Shown: positions 1 through 11,331, counted from the first letter of the stretch. The stretch: 64,000 bases of DNA from JACDHG01 sp963811585 (GCA_963811585.1 CAWERR010000008.1:434001-498000); one strand, 5' to 3'. The notes: generated by a model not told the origin, from the sequence alone. Made by a program: numbers and translations.

Positions 1-840
1 GGTCCGTCGGGCACGGGCAAGTCGGTGTTCCTGAAGACGATCGTCGGACTCCTCAAACCTGACCGCGGCCACATCCACATCGCCGGCGTCGATATCGCGA
101 CCTGCAGCGAGAAGGATCTCTACCAGGTGCGGAAGCTGTTCGGCGTGCTGTTCCAAGACGGCGCGATGTTCGGCTCGATGACCCTCTTCGACAATGTCGC
201 GTTCCCTCTCCGTGAGCACACCAAGAAGTCGGAGAGCGAGATCCGTCAGATCGTGATGGAGAAGATGGAGCTTGTCGGGCTCGTCGGTGCGGAGGACAAG
301 CTTCCCGGCGAGATCTCCGGCGGGTATGCGCAAGCGTGCGGGCCTCGCGCGCGCTCTGGTGCTCGACCCCGAGATCGTTCTCTTCGACGAGCCAGACTCG
401 GGCCTCGACCCGGTGCGCACGGCGTTCCTGAACCAGCTCATCGTCGATCTCAACGCGCAGATCGAGGCGACGATGCTCATCGTCACCCACGACATCAACA
501 CCGCGCGGACCGTGCCCGACAACATCGGGCTGCTCTACCACCGGCACCTGGCGATGTTCGGTCCCCGCGAGATGCTGCTTCGAGTGAAGAGCCCGTAGTC
601 CGGCAGTTCCTCAACGCGCAGCGGGTCGGTCCTATCGGTATGTCGGAGGAGAAGGACGCCGACGAGCTGGCCGCCGAAGAAGGCGAAGAGCTGCCACCGC
701 TGCCGGCGATCCCGCTGCAGCTCGAGCCGTCTGACGGCAGCACCCGCCCGACCCAGCGCGAGCCCGGAGCCTGGTGCCGCGACAACGGCGTCACGCCGCC
801 ACCAGGCTCGTTCGACCCCGGCATGGTGATGGCTCCATGA
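1..840 (+). CDS. mkl: Mkl/MceG-type ABC ATPase of the Mce lipid importer (5' partial, frameshifted)
   Basis: ATPase that powers the YrbE/Mce lipid importer from the cytoplasmic face. The window opens on the Walker A loop (GPSGTGKS, bases 1-24), so the N-terminus is missing. The signature SGGMRKRAGLARAL follows near 318-360 and Walker B with D-loop (EIVLFDEPDSGLDP) near 370-412; the switch His is in IVTHD. The C-terminal tail after FGPREMLL is the extended, Glu-rich Mkl type. Two single-base breaks (about 325, in the signature motif, and about 585) split it into three frames; both restore family sequence when corrected, so I read them as errors. It overlaps the first permease gene by an ATGA junction. 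The mkl-before-rpoB order is also known in mycobacteria. Confidence 0.88.
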   Translation, partial: GPSGTGKSVFLKTIVGLLKPDRGHIHIAGVDIATCSEKDLYQVRKLFGVLFQDGAMFGSMTLFDNVAFPLREHTKKSESEIRQIVMEKMELVGLVGAEDKLPGEISGGYAQACGPRARSGARPRDRSLRRARLGPRPGAHGVPEPAHRRSQRADRGDDAHRHPRHQHRADRARQHRAALPPAPGDVRSPRDAASSEEPVVRQFLNAQRVGPIGMSEEKDADELAAEEGEELPPLPAIPLQLEPSDGSTRPTQREPGAWCRDNGVTPPPGSFDPGMVMAP

Positions 841-1627
841 GCAGTGCACCCTCTCGCTCGGTCGGGCCGCGGGACCGCTGCGCGCCAGCGGCAACCTGTT
901 CGCGTTCGGCCTGGATGTCGGCGCGCGACTGTTCCGCCGGCCGTTCCAGATGCGGGAGTTCATCCAGCAGGCGTGGTTCATCGCCTCGGTGACGATCATT
1001 CCGGCGGCGCTGGTCGCCATTCCGTTCGGTGCCGTGATCGCGCTGCAGGTCGGCGGACTGATCAAGCAGTTCGGTGCACAGAGCTTCACTGGGTCGGCGG
1101 CCGTCCTCGCCGTCGTCCGCGAGGCGGGCCCGATCGCCACGTCCTTGCTGATCGCCGGCGCGGGTGGCTCGGCGATCTGCGCGGACCTCGGTGCCCGCAA
1201 GATCCGTGAAGAGCTCGACGCCATGATGGTGCTCGGCATCGACCCGATCCAGCGGCTCGTGGTGCCGCGCGTCCTCGCCTGCATGCTGGTCTCGGTGTTC
1301 CTGAACGGACTGGTCAGCGTCGTCGGCGTCATCGGCGGCTATTTGTTCAACGTGGTGCTCCAAGGAGGCACTCCGGGCGCGTATCTCGCGTCGTTTACGG
1401 CCTTAGCCCAGTTACCCGACCTGTGGCAAGGGATGGCCAAGGCCCTTGTCTTCGGTCTGATCGCCGCCATCGTCGCGTGCTACAAGGGGATGAACGCCGG
1501 CGGTGGGCCCAAGGGCGTCGGCGATGCGGTCAACGAGTCCGTCGTCATCACGTTCATGTTGCTGTTCCTCGTCAACTTCGTGATGAGCGCGATCTACTTC
1601 CAGCTCGTTCCACCAAAGGGGGGTTAG
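837..1627 (+). CDS. YrbE/MlaE-family permease, first subunit
   Basis: Integral-membrane permease of the Mce importer, family MlaE/YrbE. From residue about 15 onward it reads as one frame (878-1627) with several hydrophobic spans and the family core ALQVGGLIKQFGA, VREAGPIATSLLIAGAGGSA and the EELDAMMVLGIDP coupling helix that contacts the ATPase. The ATG at 837 overlaps the mkl stop (ATGA). A base is lost or gained between about 862 and 877, because the N-terminal peptide lies in another frame. About 263 residues, normal for the family. It is followed one base later by the second permease; together they form the heterodimeric channel. Confidence 0.88.
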
Positions 1628-1628
1628 C

Positions 1629-2457
1629 GTGGCTGACGTCCGCAACATCTACCGGCGCCCGCTCTCCGCGCTCGACAACCTCGGGAACGAGCTGGCGTTC
1701 TACGTCAAGGCACTCGCCTGGACTCCGCGCACGATCTGGCGCTACCCCAAGGAGATCCTGCGGCTGCTGTCGGAGGTCACCCTCGGCTCGGGTGCGCTCG
1801 CCGTCATCGGGGGCACCGTCGGCGTCATCACCGCGCTGGCGTTCTTCACCGGCACCGAGGTCGGTCTGCAGGGATACGCCGCACTCAACCAGATCGGCAC
1901 GGCCCTTTTCTCCGGTTTCGTGTCGGCCTACTTCAACACCCGCGAGATCGCCCCGCTCGTCGCGGGCATCGCGCTCGCCGCGACGGTCGGATGCGGCTTC
2001 ACCGCCCAGCTCGGCGCGATGCGGATCAGCGAGGAGATCGACGCCCTCGAGGTGATGGCGATCCCGTCGCTGCCGTTCCTCGTGACGACCCGCATCATCG
2101 CCGGGCTGATCGCGGTCATCCCGCTGTACATCGTCGGCCTGCTATCGTCGTACTTCGCCACCCGGCTGGTGGTGACGACGTTCTTCGGGCAGAGCACCGG
2201 CACGTACGACCACTACTTCAACCTGTTCTTACCGCCCGGCGACGTGCTGTGGTCGTTCGGCAAGGTGCTGATCTTCGCGGTCGTCGTCATCTTGATCCAC
2301 TGCTACCACGGCTACCACGCCTCGGGCGGCCCCGCCGGTGTCGGCGTCGCGGTCGGCCGCGCCGTCCGCACGTCGCATCGTCGCGATCAACGTCATCGAC
2401 CTGCTGCTCTCGATGGCGATCTGGGGCACCACCACGACGGTGAGGTTGGCGGGGTAG
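1629..2457 (+). CDS. YrbE/MlaE-family permease, second subunit (frameshift near the 3' end)
   Basis: Second YrbE permease, partner of the gene just upstream. GTG start at 1629, one base after the previous stop. The MlaE core is clear: NTREIAPLVAGIALAATVG, FTAQLGAMRISEEIDALEVM and a final CYHGYHASGGPAGVG. At about 2373 a base must be removed to recover the ending IVAINVIDLLLSMAIWGTT and the TAG at 2455-2457; without this the frame runs on to 2522. Length about 275 residues after correction. Membrane-embedded; with the Mkl ATPase and the MCE proteins it moves lipids or sterols inward, substrate unknown here. Confidence 0.87.
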
Positions 2458-2459
2458 CC

Positions 2460-2522
2460 ATGACCACAGGACCGTTGAATCTCGACCCCAGCACCCGGGT
2501 AGCGCAGGTGGCACTGCGATGA
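2460..2522 (+). CDS. 20-codon ORF coupled to mceA
   Basis: A very short reading frame (MTTGPLNLDPSTRVAQVALR) sits between the second permease gene and mceA. Its TGA overlaps the mceA ATG (ATGA at 2519-2522), the same coupling used throughout this operon. It has no recognisable domain. It may be a real leader peptide for coupled translation, or the remains of a longer N-terminus broken by an indel, since this stretch is error-rich. Confidence 0.3.
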   Translation: MTTGPLNLDPSTRVAQVALR

Positions 2523-3802
2523 ACGCTCTGGCGCGCAACCGCATCTTCGGTGTGGCCTTCGTCCTCCTGGTCATCGGCGGCGCCGGCTCACCTACGCCGT
2601 CTTCAACAAGACGTTCGTGGACTCCGTCGATGTGCAGGTCGAGACCTCGCGAGTCGGGCTGCAGCTCCCCAAGCACGCCGACGTCAAGCTCCGCGGCGTC
2701 ATCGTGGGCGAGGTGCGAGACATCCGGGTCGAGGGCGACGGCGCGGTCTTGGATCTGGCGTTGAACCCGCCGACGTGGACCTGATTCCGGCAAACGTCAC
2801 GGCGCGGATCCTGCCGAAGACGCTGTTCGGTGAGAAGTACGTCGAGCTCGAGATCCCGGCTGAGCCGTCGTCGTCGCACATCGCCGCCGGAGACGTGATC
2901 ACCGAGACGGTCGTGCCGATCGAGGTCGAGACGGTGTTCGCCGACGCCTATCCGTTGTTGACCGCGGTGCAGCCGGCGCAGCTGGCCTACACGCTGAACG
3001 CGTTGGCGACGGCGCTCGAGGGCCGCGGCGACGACGCTGGGCGACAACCTGGTGCGGCTGAACGACTATCTGAAGAAGTTCAACCCGTTGTTCCCATCGC
3101 CTGATCGAGAACTTGCGGTTGCTGCGACCAGGTCTCCGACCTCTATCGGCGACGTGCTGCCCGACCTGGCGATGACGCTGGACAACACGGTGGTCACCGG
3201 CAACACGGTGGTCGAGAAGCAGCGAGCAGCTGGCGGCGCTCTTCGACGACGTGACGGGCATGTCGTCGACGACGCGCGACTTCCTGCAGGCCAACGGCGA
3301 CAACATCATCAGGTTGGGGAAGGTGTCGCTGCCGACGCTTGAGGTGCTGGCGAAGTACGCGCCGGAGTACCCGTGCCTGACCCAGGGCCTGGTCAACTGG
3401 ATCCCGCGGATGGAGTCGGTCTACCGCGACCACATCTTCCACATCAACCTCGAGATGATCCCGCAGCAGCCGACCGGCTACTGGCCCGCCGACGACCCGG
3501 AGTACGGCGCGAAGAACGGCCCGCACTGCGAGACGTTGCCCAACCCGCCGTACTCCCAGGCCAACCCCGGCCCGCAGCCGGCGCCAGGCGTCGTCGACGA
3601 CGGCGTCGAGAGCGGCCACGGGAAGAACCGCACACCGGTCAGGTATGACATGACGTCGGGGTTCGCGGGGACGGAAGGCGAGCAGCAGGTGGTCAGTGCG
3701 CTCGCGGCACCAGTGCTCCGCACCGCGGCCTCGGAGGTCCCGGACATCGCCACGTTGCTGCTCGGACCGATCACGCGGGGAACGGAGGTGACCTTGCGAT
3801 GA
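2519..3802 (+). CDS. MCE-family protein A (frameshifted)
   Basis: First of six MCE proteins; these are membrane-anchored, surface-exposed subunits thought to form a hexameric lipid tunnel. N-terminal signal anchor (RIFGVAFVLLVIGGA), then the MCE domain with VETSRVGLQLPKHADVKLRGVIVGEV and ARILPKTLFGEKYVELEIP, then the helical region, ending SEVPDIATLLLGPITRG. Breaks near 2585, 2770, 3035, 3100 and 3225 split it into several frames, but every segment is MCE-like and in order. About 428 residues after correction. The 3' end overlaps mceB (ATGA at 3799-3802). Confidence 0.85.
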
Positions 3803-4853
3803 AGGGTCTCGATGCCAAGACCGCCAGCGACGCCGTCAAGCTGATGGTCTTCATGGTCGTCACGTCGCTGGCGACCGGCGATGCTGGTCGGTCACGATCG
3901 GCAACCTCTCGTTCGGCGAAGACCGACGAGTACAAGGCGGTCTTCACCGACGTCACCGGCCTCAACAAGGGCGACGACGTCCGGATCGCCGGCGTGCGCG
4001 TCGGCACCGTCAGCGAGCATCGACGATCTACGAGCGCAAGCACGCGATGGTGACGTTCGACGTCGACTCGGACTCCGCGCTCAACCAGGGCACCAACGCG
4101 ACGATCCGCTACCGCAACCTGGTCGGCCAGCGCTACATCGCGCTGACGCCAGGGCACCGGGCTCGACAGCGAGCCTCGCCGGCGGCGACACATCCCGCTC
4201 GAGCGCACGCTCCCGCGCTCGACCTGACCGTGCTGTTCAACGGCTTCAAGCCGCTGTTCGCCGCGCTGTCGCCCGACGACGTCAACAAGCTCTCCTACGA
4301 GATCATCCAGGTCTTCCAGGGCGAGGGCGGCACCGTCGAGAGCCTGCTGCAGTCGACAGCCTCGGTGACCAACGCGCTTCGCCGACCGCGACAAGGTCAT
4401 CGGCGAGCTGATCACGAACCTCAACGACGTGCTCGTGATCCTGGGCGACCGCGACGACCAGCTGTCCGACCTGATCGTCCAGCTGCAGCAGTTCGTCTCC
4501 GGGCTGAAGGACGACCGGGAGGCGATCTTCGGCTCGCTCGACGACATCTCGGACCTCGCCGTGCAGACGGCCGACCTCGTCGAGCGACGCCCGACCCGCC
4601 CTGACCCGAGACATCGGCCAGCTCCGCCGGGTGGTCGCGCACCCTCGACGACAACAGCCCGAGATCGACCGGGCGCTGCAGATCCTGCCGATCAAGCTGC
4701 AGAAGATCGGGCGGACCGCGTCGTACGGCTCGTGGTTCAACTTCTACCTCTGCAACTTCAAGGGCCAGGATCAAGGTCCCCGGGCCGCGCAGACGACGGC
4801 TGACGATCCCGATCGACTTCGACACCAACTCGGCGAGGTGTGACCTCGGATGA
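3799..4853 (+). CDS. MCE-family protein B (frameshifted)
   Basis: Second MCE protein. Signal anchor near residues 13-27 (KLMVFMVVTSLATG), MCE domain with YKAVFTDVTGLNKGDDVRIAGVRVG and NATIRYRNLVGQRYIALTPG, then a long coiled-coil-type region (ITNLNDVLVILGDRDDQLSDL). The true ending is not the first stop met in the longest frame: reading the frame of TIPIDFDTNSARCDLG gives a TGA at 4851-4853 that overlaps the next ATG at 4850. Breaks lie near 3885, 3915, 4015, 4165, 4385, 4590 and 4625. Same operon and function as its neighbours. Confidence 0.83.
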
Positions 4854-5819
4854 CGCCGTTCCGCGAACGCAACCCCGTCACGATCGGCGCGGCCGGGCTG
4901 GTGGTCGATCGCGCTGCTCATGCTGGCGCGCCTTCCGGGCCGAAGACCTGCCGCTGATCGGCGGCGGCGACGTCTACTACGCCGAGTTCAGCGAGGCCGG
5001 TGGGCTCAAGATCAACGACGAGGTCCGGGTCGCCGGCGTCCGCGTCGGCCAGGTCGAGGACATCACGCTCGACGAGGGCCACGTGCTGGTGGAGTTCCGG
5101 ATCGACAGGGACACCGAGCTCGGCGACGACACCGGCGCCTCGATCCGCGTCAAGACGCTGCTCGGCGCGATGTACCTCGCCCTCGAGCCGGCCGGCGCCG
5201 GCGAGCTCGAGCCCGACGACGACCGATCCCGCTCGCCCGGACCGCGTCGCCGTACGACGTCGTGGAGGCGTTCAGCGGCCTGGCCAAGACCGAGCAGCGG
5301 ATCGACACCGACCAGCTCGCCGACGTCGCTCGAACACCCTCGCCGACCTGTTCCGCGACACCCCCGACGAGGTGCGGGCGTCGCTGACCGGGCTGTCGCG
5401 GCTGAGCCGCAACCTCGCCGCCCGCGACGAGCAGCTCAAGACCCTGCTGACCAACGCCGCCAAGCTGTCTCGAAGGTGCTCGCCGACCGCAACGACGAAC
5501 CTCGAGACGCTGTTCGAGGACGGCGACGTGCTGCTGCAGGCGCTGTACGACCGCCGCGACGCGGTCCACGACCTGCTCGTCGCGACGGTCAACGCTCTCG
5601 CAGGCAGCTCACCGGGCTGGTCGAGGACACCCGCGCCGACCTGCAAGCCGGCGCTCGACCACCTCGACAACGTGGTCGACCTGCTCAACGCGGCGCCAGG
5701 ACCAGCTCGACGACAGCCTGCGGCTGATGGCGCCGTTCTACCGGGTCTTCGCCAACACCCTCGGCACCGGCCCGTGGTTCGACACGTTCATCCAGAACCT
5801 GCCGCCGGTGCCCGCCTGA
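4850..5819 (+). CDS. MCE-family protein C (frameshifted)
   Basis: Third MCE protein. Starts MTPFRERNPVTIGAAGL with a signal anchor, then the MCE domain (YYAEFSEAGGLKINDEVRVA, ASIRVKTLLGAMYLALEPAG) and an alpha-helical segment rich in L/D/R (LADRNDELETLFEDGDVLLQ). Ends MAPFYRVFANTLGTGPWFD and NLPPVPA; TGA at 5817-5819. It is about 322 residues once breaks near 4905, 5220, 5330, 5470, 5490, 5600, 5655 and 5698 are corrected. The ATG overlaps the mceB stop. The upstream frame is very dense in indels, so exact residues at the joins are uncertain. Confidence 0.82.
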
Positions 5820-5840
5820 CCGGGGCGGGAGGGAACTGAC

Positions 5841-7050
5841 ATGGCAGACGACGCAAGACCTCCGTGCTCGACCGCGCTGGTCGCCGTCCCGCAAGCTGCT
5901 GGTCGGCGTCCTGCTCGTCGCCGTGCTGGCGGCGCTGCTGTGGACGATGCGTCCGGCGCCCGGCGATGAACGAGCTGACGGCGTACTTCCCGCGCACCGT
6001 CGCGCTCTACCCGGGCTCGGAGGTCAGGATCCTCGGCGTGTCAGGTCGGCCAGGTCGACGCGGTCGAGCCCGAGGGCGACCGGGTCAAGGTCACGATGAC
6101 CTACGAGGCCGGTACGACGTCCCCGCCGACGCCAAGGCCGTCATCATCTCGCCGGCGATCGTCGGCGACCGCTTCGTGCAGCTGACGCCGGCGTACGTCG
6201 TCCGGCCCGACGCTCGCGGACGGCGCGGTGCTCGACGCTCGACCGCACCGCGGTGCCGGTCGAGCTCGACGCGATCTACCAGAGCCTCGACGACCTGAGC
6301 GTCGCGCTCGGGCCGAACGGCGCCAACCGGGACGGCGCGCTCGACGACCTGATCGGTGTCTCGGCCGACAACCTCGACGGCAACGGCACCAAGATCCGAC
6401 CAGACCCTGCACGACGTCGGCAATGCTGACCGGCACGCTGTCGAACAACAAGGACGAGCTGTTCACACGGTCGACCAGCTGGACCGGTTCGTCGGCGATG
6501 CTGGCCGCGCAACGACCAGACGATCCGCGCCTTCAACAAGGACCTGGCCAAGGTCGCCGGCGTGCTCGCGGGCGAGCGCGACGACCTGGCAGCCGCGCTC
6601 GACAACCTCGGCGTCGCGCTCGGCTCGGTGTCCGAGTTCGTCGAGGAGAACAAGGAGGCCCTGCGGGCGAACATCGACGGCCTCACCAAGGTCACGCGGG
6701 TGCTGGTCAAGCAGCGCGACGCGCTGAAGGAGACGCTCGACGTCGCGCCACTCGCGCTCAACAACCTGTTCCTCGCCTACAACCCGAGAGCGGGCACGCT
6801 CGACCAGCGCAGCAACATCGGCGAGAACATCAACCAGCTGACCAACGACCCGGCCCTGGTGCTCTGCGCGATCGTCGCGCAGGGCGGCAACCCGCGCCGA
6901 AGCCTGCGATGCGATCAAGCGAGCTGTTCGACACGCTGCCGATCACAAGGCCTCAATCGTGGCGCCCCGTTCACGTACAAGCAGATCGGGCCTGTCGAGG
7001 TCGAGCACATCGACCCGACGCTCGGCGGACTCTTCGAGGGTGACCAGTGA
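5841..7050 (+). CDS. MCE-family protein D (frameshifted)
   Basis: Fourth MCE protein. ATG at 5841, 21 bases after the mceC stop, with GGGAGGGAAC as ribosome-binding region. Anchor segment KLLVGVLLVAVLAALLWTM, MCE domain (TAYFPRTVALYPGSEVRILG, AKAVIISPAIVGDRFVQLTP), helical region (DDLAAALDNLGVALGSVSEFV) and the ending VEHIDPTLGGLFEGDQ. TGA at 7048-7050 overlaps the mceE start. Breaks occur near 5855, 5890, 5965, 6045, 6110, 6215, 6236, 6405, 6465, 6505 and 6905. Length about 400 residues after correction. Confidence 0.83.
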
Positions 7051-8620
7051 TGCGCCGATCGCTTCGTGCCCTCGTGGTCTCTCTCGTCGGCATGCTCACG
7101 CTCACAGCGTGCGACTTCTCCGTCTATGACCTGCCGCTGCCCGGCGGTGCCGACGTCGGAGACAACTCGTATGCCGTCAAGGTCGAGTTCCGCGACGTAC
7201 TCGACCTGGTGCCGCAGTCGGCGGTGAAGGTCGACGACGTCACGGTCGGCAAGGTCGACGACATCACCCTCGACGGCTACACCGCCGTCGTGACGGTGCG
7301 GCTCAACGGCGAGGTCGAGCTGCCGGAGAACGCCTGGGCCACCATCCGGCAGACCAGCCTGCTCGGCGAGAAGTTCGTCTCGCTCGGCGCCGCCGGACGG
7401 ACGAGGCGCCGACGGGCGAGCTGGCCGACGGCGACACGATCCCGCTGTCGCGCAGCGGCCGCAACCCCGAGGTCGAGGAGGTGCTCGGCGCGCTGTCGCT
7501 GCTGCTCAACGGCGGTGGCGTGGCGCAGCTCAAGACGATCTCGCAGGAGCTCAACAACGCGCTCGACCGGCAACGAGTCGGAGATCCGCAGCGTCTTGGG
7601 CGAGCTCGACACGTTCATGGGGCAGATCGACAAGAACAAGGAAGCCATCGTCGCGGCCATGCGGTCGGTCAACAAGCTAGCCATCGAGGTCAAGGCGCAG
7701 GAAGCAGCGATCATCAGACACGCTCGACGACCTGCCTGCGGCCCTCGAGGTGCTCGACGAGCAGCGCACCGGTCTGGTGAGGATGCTGCGCGGACTCCAG
7801 CGGCTGAGCCCGGTCGCGATCCGGGTGATCAGGGCCAGCAAGGCCGACGCCATCGCCAACCTTCGCGCGCTCGACCCGATCCTGACCCAGCTGGCCAACG
7901 CCGGTGACGCGATCCCGAAGTCGCTCCAGGTCTTCTGACCTACCCGTTCGTCGACGCCGCGGTGGGCGAGGACGCCGACCGAGGCACGCAACCTCCACCA
8001 GGGCGACTACACCAACCTGAGCGCACAGCTCGACCTCGACCTCGACAACCTCCCGGAGGTGCCAGGCCTCCCTGACCCCTGCGATAACGTGCCGGACCTG
8101 CCGATCTGCGATCCGCCGCCACTTCCGGACCCCTGCGACGCGTCGATCAGCTGCCGCTGCCGGCCACGTGCCCGACGCTGCCGACCAACCCGACCGATCT
8201 GCCGACGTTGCCGACCCTGCCGACGCTGCCGACGCTGCCGACGGATCTGCCCACGACGGAGATCTGTCAACGGCTGGGAATCCCGTGCGAGGTCATCCGC
8301 CGCTGTCTGAACCACCCCGAGCGCCCCCGGTGTGAGGAGATCCTGAGAGACGTATGCGAGCGCCGACCCAACTCTGACCTGTGCGAAGCCCTGTCCGACG
8401 CGGTCTGCTCAGTGGTCAACGTGCCCGGGATCTGCGACGTGATCGACCTGCCTGGGGGAGGCGGGGCACCGCAACCCCCGCAGTTGTGTGGACCGCCGCT
8501 CAATCTGTGCCGACCACCACCTCGGGAGTTCGATAGTCGTCGCACGCGCGCCGGGTATGACGAGGATCTCGCGTTGCTGCTGATGCAAGGGGTCCTGTTA
8601 CGGAAAGGACGAGCCGATGA
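7050..8620 (+). CDS. MCE-family lipoprotein E with Pro/Cys-rich C-terminal tail (frameshifted)
   Basis: Fifth MCE protein, equivalent by position to LprN/MceE lipoproteins. ATG at 7050; signal peptide ending in a lipobox LTAC (about residue 20), so it should be lipid-anchored outside the membrane. MCE domain: YAVKVEFRDVLDLVPQSAVK, ATIRQTSLLGEKFVSLGA. Unusual tail from about 8040 to 8545: PDPCDNVPDLPICDPPPLPD, then TLPTLPTLPTLPTDLPTT, then a segment rich in Cys (14 Cys across the tail). The end is inferred: the TGA at 8618-8620 overlaps the mceF ATG, which needs one frame change after about 8545. Other breaks near 7393, 7570, 7718, 7937, 7980 and 8150. Confidence 0.8.
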
Positions 8621-9896
8621 TCACCCGCACCACGAAGATCCAGCTGCTCGTCTTCGTCTTGATCACCCTGATCGGGGTGTCGTACGTCGGAGCGCGATAC
8701 GCCCAGCTCGACCGCCTCTTCTATGACGACACCTACACCGTCTCCGCCGACCTGGGCGAGTCCGGCGGGATCTTCGTCGGTGCCGAGGTGACCTACCGCG
8801 GTGTCCCGGTCGGCCGAGTCGAAGACATGCGGTTGTCCGACAGCGGTGTCTTCGTCGACCTCGGCATCGACAACGAGGAGGCGAAGATCCCGGCCGACGT
8901 CGTCGCGGTCGTGGCGAACCGGTCAGCCCTGGGTGAGCAGTACGTCGACCTGCAGCCCCAGAGCGCCGGGTCGCCGTACCTGGAGAACAACTCCCAGATC
9001 GCTCGTGAAGACACGCAGACCCCGATCGCTGCCACCACGTTGCTCGTCGACCTCGACGAGCTCGTCAACTCCGTCAACAAGTCGGATCTCCGCACGGTGA
9101 TCTCCGAGCTGGGTCAGGCATTCGAAGGTGCCGGACCCGACATCGGCCAGATCATCGACACGAGCAACTCCTTCATCGACACGGCCGCGGCTAACTTCGA
9201 CGTCACCAAGAGCTTGATCATGAAGGCCAACATCGCAATGCAGACACAGCTCGACAGTGCGTCGTCGATCCGATCCTTCACCCGTGACCTGCGGCTGTTC
9301 TCCGACACCCTCGTCGAGAGCGACCAGGACCTGCGCAACGTGATCGACCGAGGCAGCGCCGCGGCCCGTGACGTGCGCTCGATCATCGAGGACAACGAGC
9401 GCGACCTCGCCGAGCTGATCAACAACCTGATCACCACCGGCGAGATCACCGCAGCGCGCCTCGACGGCATCGAGCAGGTACTGGTGCTCTACCCCTACGT
9501 CGTCGAGGGTGGCTTCACCGTGATCGCCAAGGACCCGCTGACCGGGCTCTACGACGCTCACTTCGGCCTGGTGCTGACCGAGCATCCCGCCGTCTGCCAC
9601 CAGGGATACAACACCCCGCAACGAGAGCCGGAGGACCGTCGAAGACCGCCCGATGAACACGGACGCCCGGTGCACCGAGCCCCAGGCGCAGAGCAATGCC
9701 CGCGGCGCCCAGAACGCTCCCGGCGTACAACCGCACGCCGGTGGTCGCCAAGTACGATCCCGTCACCGGGTCGTTGACGCCGGCCAAGCACGACCCCCGC
9801 GCTGACATCGTGTCTGACGGTGGCCAGCACGCCCTACTGGGAGAGGACTCGTGGCAGTGGCTGCTTCTCGGCCCGCTGGCGACAGCGGACAGATGA
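8617..9896 (+). CDS. MCE-family protein F (frameshifted near the 3' end)
   Basis: Sixth MCE protein. Signal anchor IQLLVFVLITLIGVSYVGA, MCE domain (YTVSADLGESGGIFVGAEVT, VVAVVANRSALGEQYVDLQP), helical region to VLVLYPYVVEGGFTVIAKD and then a C-terminal part with FGLVLTEHPAVCHQGYN. The first 340 residues are one clean frame; breaks near 9625-9720 must be corrected to join TPVVAKYDPVTGSLTP and the stop at 9894-9896. Overlaps both neighbours by ATGA junctions, so A-F are translationally coupled. Confidence 0.85.
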
Positions 9897-10477
9897 GCGA
9901 CGAGAACGGGTCTGACGACGTCCACTCTGGTGCGATCCGCACGGCGGTGGTGGGCTGACTCCTCAAGTGCGACTCGTGCTCGCCGTGGTCCTCGCGTGCG
10001 CCCTCATCGCGGCGATAGCGGTCGGGGTGATCGTCGTCACCCGGTATGCCGAGGACGACGGTGAGGCTGACCAGGCCACCGCATCGGCGGGGACTGGCGG
10101 CGGAGGAGCAGGCTCGCAAGGACGTGCAAGCGGCCGTCTCCTCCTTCGTGGCGAACATGAACAGCTACTCGGTGAACGACATCGACGACTACCGGGAACG
10201 CGTGACGCCTCTGCTCACCGAGAGCTTCGCCCAGTCGTTCGACCTCGCCCTCCAGCAGATCGTCGACCAGGTCAAGGCCACTGACATGACGTCGGAGGGT
10301 GAAATACTCGCCACGGCGGTCAGCTCGATCGACCGCGACAATGCGACGGCTTTGGTCATCGCCGACGCTCACGTCGCCTCAGCGCTCGGCGAACGGCTTC
10401 GGCACTTCCGCTGGAAGGTCTCCCTGGTCAAGCAAGGCGACGAGTGGCTCGTCGACGACTTCAAGGCCGTCGAGTGA
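9893..10477 (+). CDS. Mce-associated membrane protein 1 (frameshifted)
   Basis: Protein of the Mce-associated (Mas) type that accompanies actinobacterial mce operons and is thought to stabilise the complex. ATG at 9893 overlaps the mceF stop. After a short acidic N-terminus and one break (about 9955) there is a single membrane span (VLAVVLACALIAAIAVGVIV), another break near 10095, then an extracytoplasmic SnoaL/NTF2-like part (VQAAVSSFVANMNSYSVNDI) ending GDEWLVDDFKAVE, a typical Mas ending. About 195 residues. Confidence 0.75.
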
Positions 10478-10487
10478 GGCGATCAGC

Positions 10488-11183
10488 ATGAGCGACCAGA
10501 ACCCGAACCGACGCAAGATCGCCGGCGAGCGCTCCCGACGGCCCACCGAAATCGATCCAACGACGGGTGAGCCTGCAGTTGATCCGCCCAAACGTCAGCG
10601 TCGTCAACGTCGTGATCGATATGCCGAGGCCTTGGCTCATCCTTCGGGTGAAGCGCCCTCGAAGTCTCGTCAGATTGACGTTCCGAACTGGGTCCTCGTG
10701 GTCCTCGCGGTGCTGCTCGCTGCCGTCGTCACTGTCGATGTCGTCTTCGCGGTGAAGGACGCCCAGGAGGACGAGCTCGCAGAGACCCGCGAGCGATTCG
10801 CTGACGTCGGCCTACAACACTGCCCCGGCGCAGGCAGAGGAGGCCGCGACCCAGATCCTCGGCTACGACTACAAGACACTCGGTTCAAGACTCCGACGAG
10901 GCGAAGGCCTACATGACCCCGTCGTACGCGGACGACGTTCCAGAAGACGGTCGACGGCCTGCTGACGGCGCCCGCGGAGCAGGTGCGGGCCCACGTCGAG
11001 GCGAACGTGATGGCGTCGGGTGTCGCGTCAGCCGAGGCGAACGAGGTCGAGATCGTGCTCTTCATCGACCAGACGAGCACGACGTTGGCCAACGACCGAC
11101 CGCAGACGTCGCTGAACCGGGTCGTGTTCACGATGGTCAAGAGTGGCGACCGATGGCTGGTCGACGACATCACCGCGCTATGA
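10488..11183 (+). CDS. Mce-associated membrane protein 2 (frameshifted)
   Basis: Second Mas-type protein. The basic N-terminus (SDQNPNRRKIAGERSRRP) is cytoplasmic, followed by one membrane span (NWVLVVLAVLLAAVVTVDVV) and an extracytoplasmic domain with the same ending pattern as its neighbour (SGDRWLVDDITAL). Breaks near 10805, 10887 and 10940. ATG at 10488, ten bases after the previous stop. This is the last gene of the mce operon; a 276-base gap with a possible promoter separates it from rpoB. Confidence 0.72.
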
Positions 11184-11331
11184 CGAAGATGGGCAAGGGG
11201 CGCGTTCTGCCGGAGATCGTTGACCCCTCAACGTGGCCATGAATGCTTGACTCCGGGCCTTGCTCGCGGGATGCTCGGCGCAGTTCCGATCGCGAACCTG
11301 GCGAAGTGCGGGCTTCGGTCCGTCGGCCCGG

